In this document: positions 9,035 to 17,923 of the stretch, piece by piece
How the letters are laid out: every line of letters starts with the position of its first letter
How positions within the stretch are numbered: the first letter of the stretch is position 1
Source: an uncultured Methanoregula sp.
GTDB taxonomy: Archaea; Halobacteriota; Methanomicrobia; Methanomicrobiales; Methanospirillaceae
Reading direction: 5' to 3'
NCBI RefSeq assembly: GCF_963667735.1
Contig: NZ_OY763919.1
Span: 124,001 to 188,000, forward strand
Length of the DNA stretch: 64,000 bases
Position numbers and translations under genes: made by a program
The notes under the pieces: generated by a model
Database searches by the model: none
Told to the model about the DNA's origin: nothing
Seen by the model: only the letters and a program-made list of their open reading frames with translations

Positions 9035-9886
9035 ATGATGCAGACAAATGGCAAAGGGATCTCAGGGATTGCAGGAATTCTTATCCTCAGCTTGCTATGC
9101 TGCGCCGGGTTCATAACCGGCGCATCTGCTGAAGGCGGCATCCAGACCGCGATGGGGGATTCCGTCACTCTTTCCGGCTACTCGTATGGCGGCCCGAACG
9201 CCTATCTTTTCCTGACCGGCCCAAACCTTCCGGCAAACGGGGTTGCTCTGGACAATATCAACCGTCGGGCTGACCAGGGGGGATTCACGGTCGTGAGCAT
9301 TGACGGGAACAATCACTGGACCTACAAATGGAATACCGCAAATATCGGCGGCCGGCTGGATGCCGGCGCGTATACTATCTGGGTAGTTAACGGGCCAAAC
9401 GACCGCTCCCGCCTCAATGAAGCGGATTACAACACAATCCAGGTAAATCTCGGGGTCCCGTCTATTTCCGTAGACACGCCCTCGGTTCCTGCAACCCTTG
9501 ATGTCACAACAGAGCCTTCCGGCGCTACGGTCAGGCTCAATGAAAAATACCTTGGCAGAACACCCCTGAACGTGGGCAATCTTGACCCGGGAACCTATAC
9601 CCTCTCACTGGTAAAAACCGGATACCAGAATATCACTACTCCGGTAAGGCTGGATGCCGGGAAGGTCACCGAAGTGCAGGCACCCCTCGCTCCCGAGGCC
9701 GCTATCCCCCTCCCCACGACAACCATTGCGAACGCCCAGTCACCGGTAACGATCACCCCGGATCAGGGAATGGCTGCAACCGTTGTCTCACCATCAGCCA
9801 CAACTCCGCAGCGTGCCGCAGGGCTCATTGCGGTACCGCTCTCTGCCCTTGCCCTCGCGGCCTTCGCAGGACTGCGGCGCAGGTAA
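9035..9886 (+). CDS. Exported PEGA-domain surface protein
   Basis: This 283-residue protein has a signal peptide (about residues 1-33, ending 'GASA'). An N-terminal beta-rich domain resembles the DUF3821-type domains of methanogen surface proteins. A PEGA domain follows (about residues 153-218, with 'TEPSGATVRLNEKYLGRTPL' and 'GTYTLSLVKTGYQ'), then a Pro/Thr-rich stalk and a C-terminal hydrophobic segment ending 'GLRRR'. This layout is typical of a membrane-anchored cell-envelope protein. Two adjacent ATG codons open the gene. About 275 bp without a convincing gene separate it from the response regulator. Confidence 0.8.
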   Translation: MMQTNGKGISGIAGILILSLLCCAGFITGASAEGGIQTAMGDSVTLSGYSYGGPNAYLFLTGPNLPANGVALDNINRRADQGGFTVVSIDGNNHWTYKWNTANIGGRLDAGAYTIWVVNGPNDRSRLNEADYNTIQVNLGVPSISVDTPSVPATLDVTTEPSGATVRLNEKYLGRTPLNVGNLDPGTYTLSLVKTGYQNITTPVRLDAGKVTEVQAPLAPEAAIPLPTTTIANAQSPVTITPDQGMAATVVSPSATTPQRAAGLIAVPLSALALAAFAGLRRR

Positions 9887-9963
9887 TCTATAAAAATGGC
9901 CCGGAATCCACCCCATCCCCCTGTTTTATAATGAAAAACAGGTAATGGAATTATACGATCCAG

Positions 9964-10173
9964 ATGAGTGGCACACTCTTTGAAATCCTGATGGTACTGA
10001 CGCTCGGTCTTCTTGGAGGGGCCTGTTTTGGCCTCCTCATCGGGTACTTTGCCGGGCTGCAGAAACCGGAATGGCACCAGATGACCTCCCGGCAGAAACT
10101 GCTCAACTGCGCTCTTGTTGCGATATGTTCAATTGCCTGTATAGCAGAGCTGGCATGGTACGTTCTGGGATAA
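9964..10173 (+). CDS. Small membrane protein, two TM helices
   Basis: This 69-residue protein has two hydrophobic segments (about residues 5-30 and 47-68) joined by a short polar loop, so it is probably a two-pass membrane protein. Codon use matches its neighbours and no larger ORF competes on either strand. It lies 77 bp after the PEGA protein gene and 52 bp before the HPr-kinase-like gene. I do not recognise a family. Confidence 0.6.
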   Translation: MSGTLFEILMVLTLGLLGGACFGLLIGYFAGLQKPEWHQMTSRQKLLNCALVAICSIACIAELAWYVLG

Positions 10174-10225
10174 TCTATCCTGGTCTGCCCGGCCCCGGGG
10201 CAGCTCCCGGAACAGTGGGCGTGTT

Positions 10226-11173
10226 ATGAGTTATACCATATCCCTGATCACCCAGGAGGAGAACGAGCGGCTCACCCGGGAGTACCTGCCCCGGGTCCGG
10301 TACGAGATCAAGTCCCAGATATACGGGTGCTGCATCAAGCTGCTCTCGGACAATCACGCCCTCAAGGAGACCTGGCAGGAAAATTTCTATTCCATGTCGG
10401 AAAGTATCCGCTCCCACGGGCGCATGTTCGTCTTTTCCAATTCGGATTACCCGGATAATACCCTTCTTTTCGATCCCTGTTCGAAGACCGCGTTCCTTTT
10501 CAACTTCAGCTATTACGGCTGGATAAAATCCATTGCACTCGGACTCACCGGCGATATTCTCGAAGACGAGCACGGGATCTCATCCATCCACGGGGCCTGC
10601 GTGGACATCGGGGGACAGGGTCTCTGTCTCATTGGAACCTCCGGGGCGGGAAAGACCACCCAGACCTACGGGCTCCTTAATGTCTCCCGGAGCAGGGTTA
10701 TTTCAGACGACTGGTTCTTCTTCCGGGTATTTGGCCCGGATATCCTTGCCTACGGCTCCGAGAAGAATTTTTACATCCGGGAAGACCTGGCCGGCATCTG
10801 GCGGGAGTTTGGGGGCCTTGTCGGGAAAGACGAGTACGATGCCGACGGAAGGGCCGTGGCAGATCTCCGCTGGGTTGTCGGGAAAGGGCGCCAGCTCCCC
10901 TTCACGACACTGACAACACTCATCATTCTCAAACGCGATCCCGCCGATCAGCAGATCAGCCGGAAACTTGATTCCACGGAAGCCTGCGACATTTTTACCG
11001 AGAACAGGTATTTCAATCCGCACCTCCTTGTCAACAACCCACGAAAGGAAAATCTTCGCAAAAGATCGATCCAGGACCTGCTCCAGCGGACAACCGCATA
11101 CCAGGTCAATACCACGAAAAGCCCGAAGGAGACGCAGAGCCTGATCCGGTCCCTTGTGGGATTGAAAGAATAA
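10226..11173 (+). CDS. HPr-kinase/phosphorylase-like P-loop protein
   Basis: This 315-residue protein has a Walker A motif 'GTSGAGKTT' (about residues 136-144) set in a context typical of the HprK C-terminal fold. 'SIHGACVDIGGQG' precedes the P-loop and 'VISDDW' follows it as the Walker B-like acidic strand. The N-terminal ~100 residues have no family I recognise. Bacterial HprK phosphorylates the sugar-transport protein HPr on Ser; methanogens generally lack a PTS, so the substrate is probably different. Related HprK-like ATPases occur in peptide-modification clusters, but no such partners are seen here. It has no obvious operon partner. Confidence 0.7.
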   Translation: MSYTISLITQEENERLTREYLPRVRYEIKSQIYGCCIKLLSDNHALKETWQENFYSMSESIRSHGRMFVFSNSDYPDNTLLFDPCSKTAFLFNFSYYGWIKSIALGLTGDILEDEHGISSIHGACVDIGGQGLCLIGTSGAGKTTQTYGLLNVSRSRVISDDWFFFRVFGPDILAYGSEKNFYIREDLAGIWREFGGLVGKDEYDADGRAVADLRWVVGKGRQLPFTTLTTLIILKRDPADQQISRKLDSTEACDIFTENRYFNPHLLVNNPRKENLRKRSIQDLLQRTTAYQVNTTKSPKETQSLIRSLVGLKE

Positions 11174-11360
11174 TTCCCGTTCTCCTGCACCTGCAGATGA
11201 CTTCTGCCTGCCCAGACTGAAAGGGCTCATTCCCGAAGGACATACAGCTGTTTTCAGGTATGCGCAAAATACGTGCCATTCTGGATCCGGGATAAAACAA
11301 CTGCTGTTTTGCGACGTAAAAGCACAATGGTTATCCCTTTTTGGATGCCAGCCTTCTTGA

Positions 11361-14108
11361 ATGATCTCCATCCTGTATGTGGATGATGACCCTGCACTGC
11401 TCAGTCTCTGCCAAATTTTTCTGGAGCGGGCCGGGGATTTCAGGGTAGATACTCTCGATTCAGCGGTTGAAATTCCCCGCATAATAAAAGAAAAACAGTA
11501 CGATGCCATCATCTCCGATTACCAGATGCCGGAGATGGACGGGATCACGCTCCTCAAGACCCTCCGTGCAGAGGGCAGCGGAATCCCGTTTGTCCTCTTT
11601 ACCGGCAGGGGCCGGGAAGAGGTTGTGATCGAAGCCCTCAACAACGGGGCGGATTTTTATCTCCAGAAAGGAGGTGCCCCGAAAGCCCAGTTCGCAGAGC
11701 TTGCCCACAAAGTGCGCCAGGCTGTGGGAAAGCAAAAAACAGAAGAGGACCTGCGGGCGTCGGAGAAGCGGTTGGCGGATATCATCAACTTCCTTCCCGA
11801 TCCAACGTTTGCCATCGATCGCGACAGGAAAGTAATCGCCTGGAACCGGGCCATGGAAGACTTAACCGGCGCAGGAGCCGCAGAGATGATCGGGAAAGGA
11901 AAACAGGAATACTCCATCCCGCTCTATGGCCACTGCCGGCCGCTTCTCATCGATCTCATCTTCGAACCGGAGGACCGGATTGCACAACAGTACTATGGGA
12001 TTATCCGGGAAAACGATGTTCTTATCGCCGAAACAGATCTTCCCGATCTCAAAGGATCGCCGCGTATTCTTATGGGCAAGGCAAGCCCGCTCTACAGTCC
12101 CGATGGAGAGATCATCGGTTCCATCGAATCGATCCGGGACATAACGTCCATAAAAAAAGCCGAGCGCGAGTTGCGCTCTGCCTATGAGGAGATCGCTGCA
12201 GCGGAAGAAGAGCTCAGGGGGCAGTTCGATGCCCTTGCACAGAACGAGAGGAGTCTCCGGGAGAGCGAAGCCCGGTTCCGCCAGCTCTCGGAGACCATGA
12301 CCGCGAGCATATTTGTCTTCCGGAAAAAGCTCCTGTACGCAAACCCTGCAGCCGAAGTCCTGACGGGATTTTCCCGGGATGAACTTCTGTCCATGGACTT
12401 CTGGGAATTCGTTCATCCCGATTTCCGGAACAAAGTAAAAAACAAGGGTATCCTGATGCCGGACAGCGCAAAAAACCCGTCACACCACACATTCAAGATC
12501 ATCCGGAAGAACGGGGAAGAGCGCTGGGTGGATGCCTCGACAACACAGATACTCTACGATGGCATCCCGGCAGTTATCAGTATTCACGTGGACATGACCG
12601 AAGAAAAGCAGGTCATGGACCGGCTCTTCTGCATGTACCAGGCATTCCACCAATTTGGATCCGATCCCCGGAAAAATATCGGTATAATCACCGCTCTTGC
12701 CGGAGAGAAACTGCAAGGGGCAGCTGCATTCTATTGCCGGCTTGAGAAGAACAGCCCCAGGTGTGTCGGGCAATGGAACTTCCCGGGCGACAGGGATGAG
12801 AAGGAACGCCTCATCAACCGGGTATGTGCAGAAATTTCCGTTTGTGGGGAGGATGCGCCGGTCATAATAACCGATCCCTCCCGTCCGGACAGCACAGCAG
12901 AGGAATCTGGATCCGGGAACTCTGCCTTTGCTACCTGCGTGGCCAAAGCCGTCAGGATCGGGGAGGATTATTGCGGGGTGCTCTCGGTGCTCTTCCGGGA
13001 TGCTGTTGTCCTGAAAGAGCCGGACCTCGAATATCTCGCCATCCTTGCAAACGCCGCAGCCATCGAAGACGAGCGGTGGCTGACTCATGAATCTCTCTCG
13101 GACAGCATGGAGAAGTACCGGGGGCTTTTCGAGCTGGGAAGCGAAGCTATCTTTCTCATCGACAATGAGACAGGCAGGCTGCTTGAGGCAAACGAAGCTG
13201 CAACCGAGATGTACGGGTTCAGCCACGAGGAACTGCTCCAGATGAAGATCGGGGATCTCTCGGCAGATCCGGAGATGGCTCAGGCAGTTACCAGACAGTC
13301 GGGATTTGGCAGCATTGCCATTTCCCTGCGCTATCATAAAAAGAAGGATGGCACAGTCTTCCCGGTCGAGATAAACGGGCGGTTCTTTGTCTGGGCAGGA
13401 AAGCAGGTCCATGTGGCTGCGATCCATGACATCACGTCCCGCAGGCAGGGGGAGGAGGCGCTCTGCCGGGCCAACAGAAAACTGAATCTCCTCAACAGTA
13501 TCACCCGGCACGATGTCGCAAACCAGCTCACGGTCCTGCAGGGATATTCCCAGCTTGCACTCCTGAATGAACCCGATCCGGTGATAGCCGATTTTCTTGC
13601 AAAGATCGAATCGGTAAGTGAGACGATAGAGAGGCAGATCACCTTCACCGGCATGTACCAGGAGCTCGGGGTGCAGGCTCCCGGTTGGCATAACCTGCAC
13701 GAAGTTCTCCTGCGGGTCAGGCCAAAGGATATACTCTTTTCGTGCTCCTGCAGCAACATAGCAATCTATGCCGATCCCATGCTCGAAAAAGTCTTTGCCA
13801 ACCTCTTTGACAATGCCAGGAGGCATGGGGAGCATGTTTCGCAGATCACCATTCATTGCGAAAGGGCAGGAGAGGAACTCGTCATCTTCGTAGAAGACAA
13901 CGGGATAGGAATTCCGCTGGACATCAAGCCGAAGATCTTCTTGAAAGGTTTTGGGAAGCACACCGGCTTCGGGCTCTTCTTGGTCCGCGAGATCCTCGCG
14001 ATTACCGGCATCTCCATCCATGAGACCGGCAGGCACGGGACCGGGGCCCGGTTCGAGATCACGGTGCCAAAAGGCGGATTTAGGGATGAGACCGGCTCAC
14101 GGAAATGA
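11361..14108 (+). CDS. Hybrid sensor: receiver-PAS-PAS-GAF-PAS-histidine kinase
   Basis: This 915-residue protein starts with a receiver domain (Asp53 in 'IISDYQMP', Lys in 'LQKGG'). PAS domains follow near residues 130-260 and 295-415, a GAF-like segment near 420-570 and a third PAS near 585-700. The C-terminal kinase core has 'ITRHDVANQLTVLQGYS', N-box 'NLFDNARRHGEH', G1 'VEDNGIGIP' and G2 'GKHTGFGLFL'. It lacks transmembrane helices. An N-terminal receiver joined to a PAS kinase is common in Methanomicrobiales: phosphate arriving at the receiver probably tunes the kinase. It resembles the 750-residue protein at 45959-48211 in order and sequence, suggesting paralogy. Confidence 0.9.
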   Translation: MISILYVDDDPALLSLCQIFLERAGDFRVDTLDSAVEIPRIIKEKQYDAIISDYQMPEMDGITLLKTLRAEGSGIPFVLFTGRGREEVVIEALNNGADFYLQKGGAPKAQFAELAHKVRQAVGKQKTEEDLRASEKRLADIINFLPDPTFAIDRDRKVIAWNRAMEDLTGAGAAEMIGKGKQEYSIPLYGHCRPLLIDLIFEPEDRIAQQYYGIIRENDVLIAETDLPDLKGSPRILMGKASPLYSPDGEIIGSIESIRDITSIKKAERELRSAYEEIAAAEEELRGQFDALAQNERSLRESEARFRQLSETMTASIFVFRKKLLYANPAAEVLTGFSRDELLSMDFWEFVHPDFRNKVKNKGILMPDSAKNPSHHTFKIIRKNGEERWVDASTTQILYDGIPAVISIHVDMTEEKQVMDRLFCMYQAFHQFGSDPRKNIGIITALAGEKLQGAAAFYCRLEKNSPRCVGQWNFPGDRDEKERLINRVCAEISVCGEDAPVIITDPSRPDSTAEESGSGNSAFATCVAKAVRIGEDYCGVLSVLFRDAVVLKEPDLEYLAILANAAAIEDERWLTHESLSDSMEKYRGLFELGSEAIFLIDNETGRLLEANEAATEMYGFSHEELLQMKIGDLSADPEMAQAVTRQSGFGSIAISLRYHKKKDGTVFPVEINGRFFVWAGKQVHVAAIHDITSRRQGEEALCRANRKLNLLNSITRHDVANQLTVLQGYSQLALLNEPDPVIADFLAKIESVSETIERQITFTGMYQELGVQAPGWHNLHEVLLRVRPKDILFSCSCSNIAIYADPMLEKVFANLFDNARRHGEHVSQITIHCERAGEELVIFVEDNGIGIPLDIKPKIFLKGFGKHTGFGLFLVREILAITGISIHETGRHGTGARFEITVPKGGFRDETGSRK

Positions 14109-14136
14109 CCGGGGATTACCCGGGCATGGTTCCCCG

Positions 14137-14943
14137 TCAGTACCCGGCAGCGTAATAGTACCCGCCGGATTCTGTTATCTCCAGCGGTACATCGAAGAGA
14201 TTCCCGATCATTTTTCCCGTCAGGAGATCACTCTTCGCTCCATCCTTCTCGATTTTGCCGTCTTTCATGAGAACGACCCGGGAGATCTCCGGGATGATGT
14301 CGTGGAGATTGTGCGTGACCAGGATGATACCGGTTCCCGACCGGGCGATCTTCCGGATAGTCTGGCGGAACGTGTGCAGGGTATGGAGATCGAGGCTGTT
14401 CGTTGGTTCGTCAAGGATGAGTGTCCGGGGGTTGTGGACCAGCGCCCGGCCGATGAGAAAGCGCCGGGCTTCTCCCGAGGACATCTCGGTCATTTTCCGC
14501 AACGGGAGATGATCGATCTCAAGAAACGCACAGATCTCATCTGCCTTCTCCTCCATTGCCGGCGTAATCTCCTGGTTGAAGAGCCCGATGCTGGAGAAGA
14601 ACCCTGACAGGATCACTTCCCTGCCGCTCATCTCCCGGGTGAAGGTGTACTGCAGCTCGTTTGAGACGATCCCGATGGTGGACCGCAGGTCAAAGACATC
14701 CCAGACATCAGATCCCCGGATCCGAAAGATCACCGGCTCATCGGAAACCACCGGGTAGAGCTCCCGGGTGATGGTCCTGACCAGCGTTGACTTTCCTGCC
14801 CCGTTGGGCCCGAGGATGGCAATGTTCTCGCCCTCACGGACGACAAGAGAGATCCGGTCAAGGGCCCGGGTATTGTCCCGGAATACCGTGACATTCTCAA
14901 ATTCTATCAGGGGATCTTCTTTTCCATCAGGTTTGTGTGTCAT
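14137..14943 (-). CDS. ABC transporter ATP-binding protein
   Basis: This ATPase (268 residues from ATG 14943) has Walker A 'GPNGAGKST', signature 'MSSGEARRF' in place of LSGGQ, Walker B 'TLILDEP' and the switch His in 'LVTHNLHDI'. The 'MSSGE' signature and general build resemble the YlmA/ModF-like group of ATPases. In-frame starts extend to a GTG at 15012; I prefer 14943 because the conserved region begins soon after it. No permease or substrate-binding gene lies next to it, so its transporter, if any, is elsewhere. It could also serve a non-transport role. Confidence 0.8.
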   Translation of the reverse strand: MTHKPDGKEDPLIEFENVTVFRDNTRALDRISLVVREGENIAILGPNGAGKSTLVRTITRELYPVVSDEPVIFRIRGSDVWDVFDLRSTIGIVSNELQYTFTREMSGREVILSGFFSSIGLFNQEITPAMEEKADEICAFLEIDHLPLRKMTEMSSGEARRFLIGRALVHNPRTLILDEPTNSLDLHTLHTFRQTIRKIARSGTGIILVTHNLHDIIPEISRVVLMKDGKIEKDGAKSDLLTGKMIGNLFDVPLEITESGGYYYAAGY

Positions 14944-15047
14944 TGTCAGAATCCCTGCGGATGATTCCGCTCTTGCATTGGCGAGTTGCCCGGGCCGGTC
15001 ATGGGAAAACACCGGAATGTAAATTTTTTATTGACCGCGTTTCCGTA

Positions 15048-16805
15048 TCAGACAGGAAGAGATGCCGGGGAAAGACCCAGGGTCACCTCAAACCTGCACA
15101 TTCCTTCACTATTGGATGTTGCAAGACTGCCTCCCGCCTGATAGCAGAGCCGTTCCAGGAAATGCCAGGTCTTCTTCTTCTCTGGCACGGAGGTGCCGGG
15201 GGTTTCGCCGGCAATGGTGACAACGGCTTCACTTCCCTTCTCTTTTGCATGAATCACAATCCGGCGCGAGCCGGTACCTACCAGTTCTTCGAGAATGTAC
15301 ATCAGGAGATCCGAAAAATGCTCGCGATCAGCAATCGCAAGGATCGGCCGGTTGCCGGTATCGAGGGTGAGATCTACTTCTTCAAGAAGCGGCCGGGCCC
15401 CGACCCGGGCAAGGAGCATCTCCACAAAGACCGCATCGTCATCGGCTGAAGCGAGCATATCCTCATCGGAGTTGACCGATACCGAGAGGCCGGTCACCAG
15501 GGATCGGATCTGCTCCGAGATCTCGCATTCGGCAAGGTCGCTTGGAGGGCAGAAGCCGCGCAGCAGGGTTGTGTAATCGGAGAGGAGCCGGCTTGCCCTC
15601 TGGACGAGCGTGGGATCGATGAACCGGGCCAGTTCATCTTTTTTGAATCCCCGGTCCAGCTTGGCGATGACCTGGCCGGCTTTGAGTGCCAGGTAGATCG
15701 AGACGTTTTCACCCCGGTGATGCTCGTCTGAAAAATCCTTGAAGGCTTCAAGGAGTTCATCGATGGCATCGCTGTCGTAATGGGATGCGAGCCTTTCTGC
15801 GATCTCGGGCTCGCCCAGTTCCTCCATCACGTACGAGATGTAATAGAGACGCCCGGCGATTATCGTGAAGATCTCGTTCACTTCGTCCATGCAGTCCTCG
15901 GCGTATGCCGCAGTCTCCTTTGCCCGTTCGCTGTTCAGCTCGGCGATGTTTGCAAGGGCGAGCGCATCGCTCCTGACACTGGAGAGTATCCGGACGGCAT
16001 CCGCAGCCGCGAGCACCCGGCCGTGCCCGGGACATACCGTACTGACGCTGCCTTCAGAAAGGATGGCGGTGATGACCGAGAGGGAATGAACGAGTGCCTC
16101 CTGGGACCATCCACATAACCCGGCAATCCCGGGATTTGCTGCAAACAGGATATCGCCGATAAAGAGGAGTCCGCCTACCCGGATGCAGATGCTGTCCGGG
16201 CTGTGACCTGGGGTATGATAGACTTCAATTTCGGGTCCCGGACCAAACGAGATCCGCTCGCGGACAAGACCGCCTTCAGTCTTCGCACAAATCGTATCCT
16301 GGACAACCGTGACTTCGGCCCCGTTGGAGTAGGAGATGCAGACCGGAACTCCGGGGAACTCTCCCCTCTCCCGGGTCAGGAGAGGAAAGCCGGTCTTCAT
16401 GGGGGAGAGAGAGACCCCGAGAAGATCGCCCTGGGTCAGTTTTCCATCACCGGAATTGAGGGCCTCGGCCCCGCATTCCTGCACCGAGAATACCATGTTT
16501 TCAGCATATGCAAACGCGGGGAGATCCCGGGTGCCTATGAAATGATCGATGTGGGCATGGGTGAGGAAGACAAAAACGGGACGGTCGTGTTCAGAACGGC
16601 ATGTCTCGATGATCCGCAGGAGCTGTGCGGCCTGGTCGGGAAGCCCGCCCGGATCAATGAGCAGGATCACCTCAGGAGTAGTTATGATATAGGAATTGGA
16701 GGAGATGGTATCGATCTTCCGTATAAACGGAAAAATTGCGGCCCCGGAAGCTCCTGCAACCGGTTGCCATTCGGAAGGGACGAGCTGGCCGTTACCAGCC
16801 GGCAA
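15048..16805 (-). CDS. Metallo-beta-lactamase-fold protein with kinase-like C-terminal region
   Basis: The first ~270 of 585 residues form a metallo-beta-lactamase fold with 'THAHIDHF', a conserved His in 'YHTPGHS', Asp in 'FIGDILF' and 'CPGHGR', the two-metal hydrolase ligand set. The rest is helical and then resembles a histidine-kinase dimerisation and ATPase region, but without clear N, G1 or G2 boxes. The gene starts with TTG (GGGAGAGG lies a few bases upstream) and overlaps the upstream STAS gene by 14 bp, so the two are co-expressed. In this setting it could be a regulatory hydrolase or phosphatase of a partner-switching pathway; substrate unknown. Confidence 0.78.
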   Translation of the reverse strand: MPAGNGQLVPSEWQPVAGASGAAIFPFIRKIDTISSNSYIITTPEVILLIDPGGLPDQAAQLLRIIETCRSEHDRPVFVFLTHAHIDHFIGTRDLPAFAYAENMVFSVQECGAEALNSGDGKLTQGDLLGVSLSPMKTGFPLLTRERGEFPGVPVCISYSNGAEVTVVQDTICAKTEGGLVRERISFGPGPEIEVYHTPGHSPDSICIRVGGLLFIGDILFAANPGIAGLCGWSQEALVHSLSVITAILSEGSVSTVCPGHGRVLAAADAVRILSSVRSDALALANIAELNSERAKETAAYAEDCMDEVNEIFTIIAGRLYYISYVMEELGEPEIAERLASHYDSDAIDELLEAFKDFSDEHHRGENVSIYLALKAGQVIAKLDRGFKKDELARFIDPTLVQRASRLLSDYTTLLRGFCPPSDLAECEISEQIRSLVTGLSVSVNSDEDMLASADDDAVFVEMLLARVGARPLLEEVDLTLDTGNRPILAIADREHFSDLLMYILEELVGTGSRRIVIHAKEKGSEAVVTIAGETPGTSVPEKKKTWHFLERLCYQAGGSLATSNSEGMCRFEVTLGLSPASLPV

Positions 16806-17124
16806 GGGCCTCTCCCTCAGAAGAATAGATAGAGAATATCGATGTGAACCCGGCGAGTTTGAGGATCTTGAGGACTTCGGGAGTCAGGTTGGCAAGGCCG
16901 AACCGGTCCGCCGGCCCTTTGAGCTTCTTTGCTGCTGCCAGGAGTACCCGCAGCCCGCCGCTGCTGATATAGCTGACACCGGAAAAGTTCAGGAGGATTC
17001 TGCGGTGCCCGAGATCGATCTCCTTGTTGATTGCCTGTTCAAGTGCCGGGGCTGTTGCGGTGTCGATCCTTCCGGTGAGGGTGAGGATCGTTCCTTTTTC
17101 CTGGGTAGATGATGAAATCTCCAT
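16792..17124 (-). CDS. STAS-domain anti-sigma-factor-antagonist-like protein (RsbV/SpoIIAA type)
   Basis: This 110-residue protein is a complete STAS domain ('LTLTGRIDTATAPAL' at the start, 'RILLNFSGVSYISSGGLRVL' in the middle). Ser54/Ser55 sit where SpoIIAA/RsbV is phosphorylated by its cognate serine kinase. ATG 17124 was chosen because the STAS fold begins there; the frame is open to 17205 but that part lacks homology-like sequence. It overlaps the metallo-beta-lactamase-fold gene and lies near an RsbW-like ATPase gene (17492), its likely kinase partner. Archaea have no bacterial sigma factor, so the downstream target must differ. Confidence 0.88.
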   Translation of the reverse strand: MEISSSTQEKGTILTLTGRIDTATAPALEQAINKEIDLGHRRILLNFSGVSYISSGGLRVLLAAAKKLKGPADRFGLANLTPEVLKILKLAGFTSIFSIYSSEGEALAGW

Positions 17125-17270
17125 GTGAATCCCACTGAAGTTTAATAATAATCTGCTGTGAATGTCGGCGTTGTAAAAAGATAATCCTATCCATACACCC
17201 CACACGGAAAACAGGCAGACGGGAGACTATTAAATTAATGGATGTTTAATGCGATATAGAGAAGAGAGCA

Positions 17271-17486
17271 ATGGCATCCGAGATCCTTTCATCATGGTTC
17301 ATCCGCCTCCAGCTGATCGGTGTCAGGTTTCTCGCCGCCTGCATACCTGCGCGGAGAAAGTCCTTTTATGACATTCGGGATCCCCATTCGTTCCTGAAGG
17401 TCCGGATCCAGCCCCATTTCCTGCCAGATACCATCACGCGGGTCGTGAGATTCGATAGCACGCTGATCGCGATTTCCGGAGTCTGA
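17271..17486 (+). CDS. Possible small protein upstream of the RsbW-like gene
   Basis: This 71-residue ORF ends 5 bases before the RsbW-like ATG and uses codons like those of the neighbours (C/G-rich third positions). It has one hydrophobic stretch followed by a basic segment. I recognise no family, and no clear ribosome site decides the start. It may be a real first cistron, or it may be leader DNA that happens to be open. Confidence 0.35.
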   Translation: MASEILSSWFIRLQLIGVRFLAACIPARRKSFYDIRDPHSFLKVRIQPHFLPDTITRVVRFDSTLIAISGV

Positions 17487-17491
17487 TCCCC

Positions 17492-17920
17492 ATGAACAAT
17501 TCGTTTACCCTGACGATCAAACCGGATCTCAATGAGATCCCCGTGATCTCAACGGCTCTTGAGGACGTGATGAAGAACCATTCCTTCAAGGACGAGGAGA
17601 TCCTTGATACCCAGCTTGCCGTGGAGGAGGCGATAACCAACGCGATCGTGCACGGGTATCACGAGACAGGGACAGAGGGAGAGATCGCTATCCGGTGCCA
17701 AGCGACAAAGGGAATCGTGGAGATCCAGATCGAGGATACGGCACCACCCTTCGATCCGCTCTCCCTGCCTGAGCCGGACCTGACGAGCGATATCGACGAC
17801 CGGCAGATTGGGGGTCTTGGGATCTTCTTAATCCGGCAGGTGATGGACGAGATCGTGTACCGGTATGAAAAAAATAAAAATATTCTTGTTCTTGTCAAGC
17901 GCAGACCGGCGGAATCGTAA
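17492..17920 (+). CDS. RsbW/SpoIIAB-like serine-kinase-type ATPase
   Basis: This 142-residue protein is a HATPase_c domain of the anti-sigma-factor kinase group: N-box 'AVEEAITNAIVHGYHE' (about residues 43-58), 'IEDTAPPFDP' as the ADP-binding loop, and 'GGLGIFLIRQVMDE'. In bacteria such proteins phosphorylate STAS antagonists and bind a target in a mutually exclusive way. Two STAS-domain genes (16792 and 17924) flank it. The target that it sequesters in an archaeon is unknown. It converges with the STAS gene at 17924, only 3 bp away. Confidence 0.88.
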   Translation: MNNSFTLTIKPDLNEIPVISTALEDVMKNHSFKDEEILDTQLAVEEAITNAIVHGYHETGTEGEIAIRCQATKGIVEIQIEDTAPPFDPLSLPEPDLTSDIDDRQIGGLGIFLIRQVMDEIVYRYEKNKNILVLVKRRPAES

Positions 17921-17923
17921 TAC

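Noticed and set aside
12480..14036. 518-residue minus-strand frame
   Set aside because: It is antisense to the kinase at 11361, with no recognisable motif; the plus-strand protein has complete kinase and PAS motifs.
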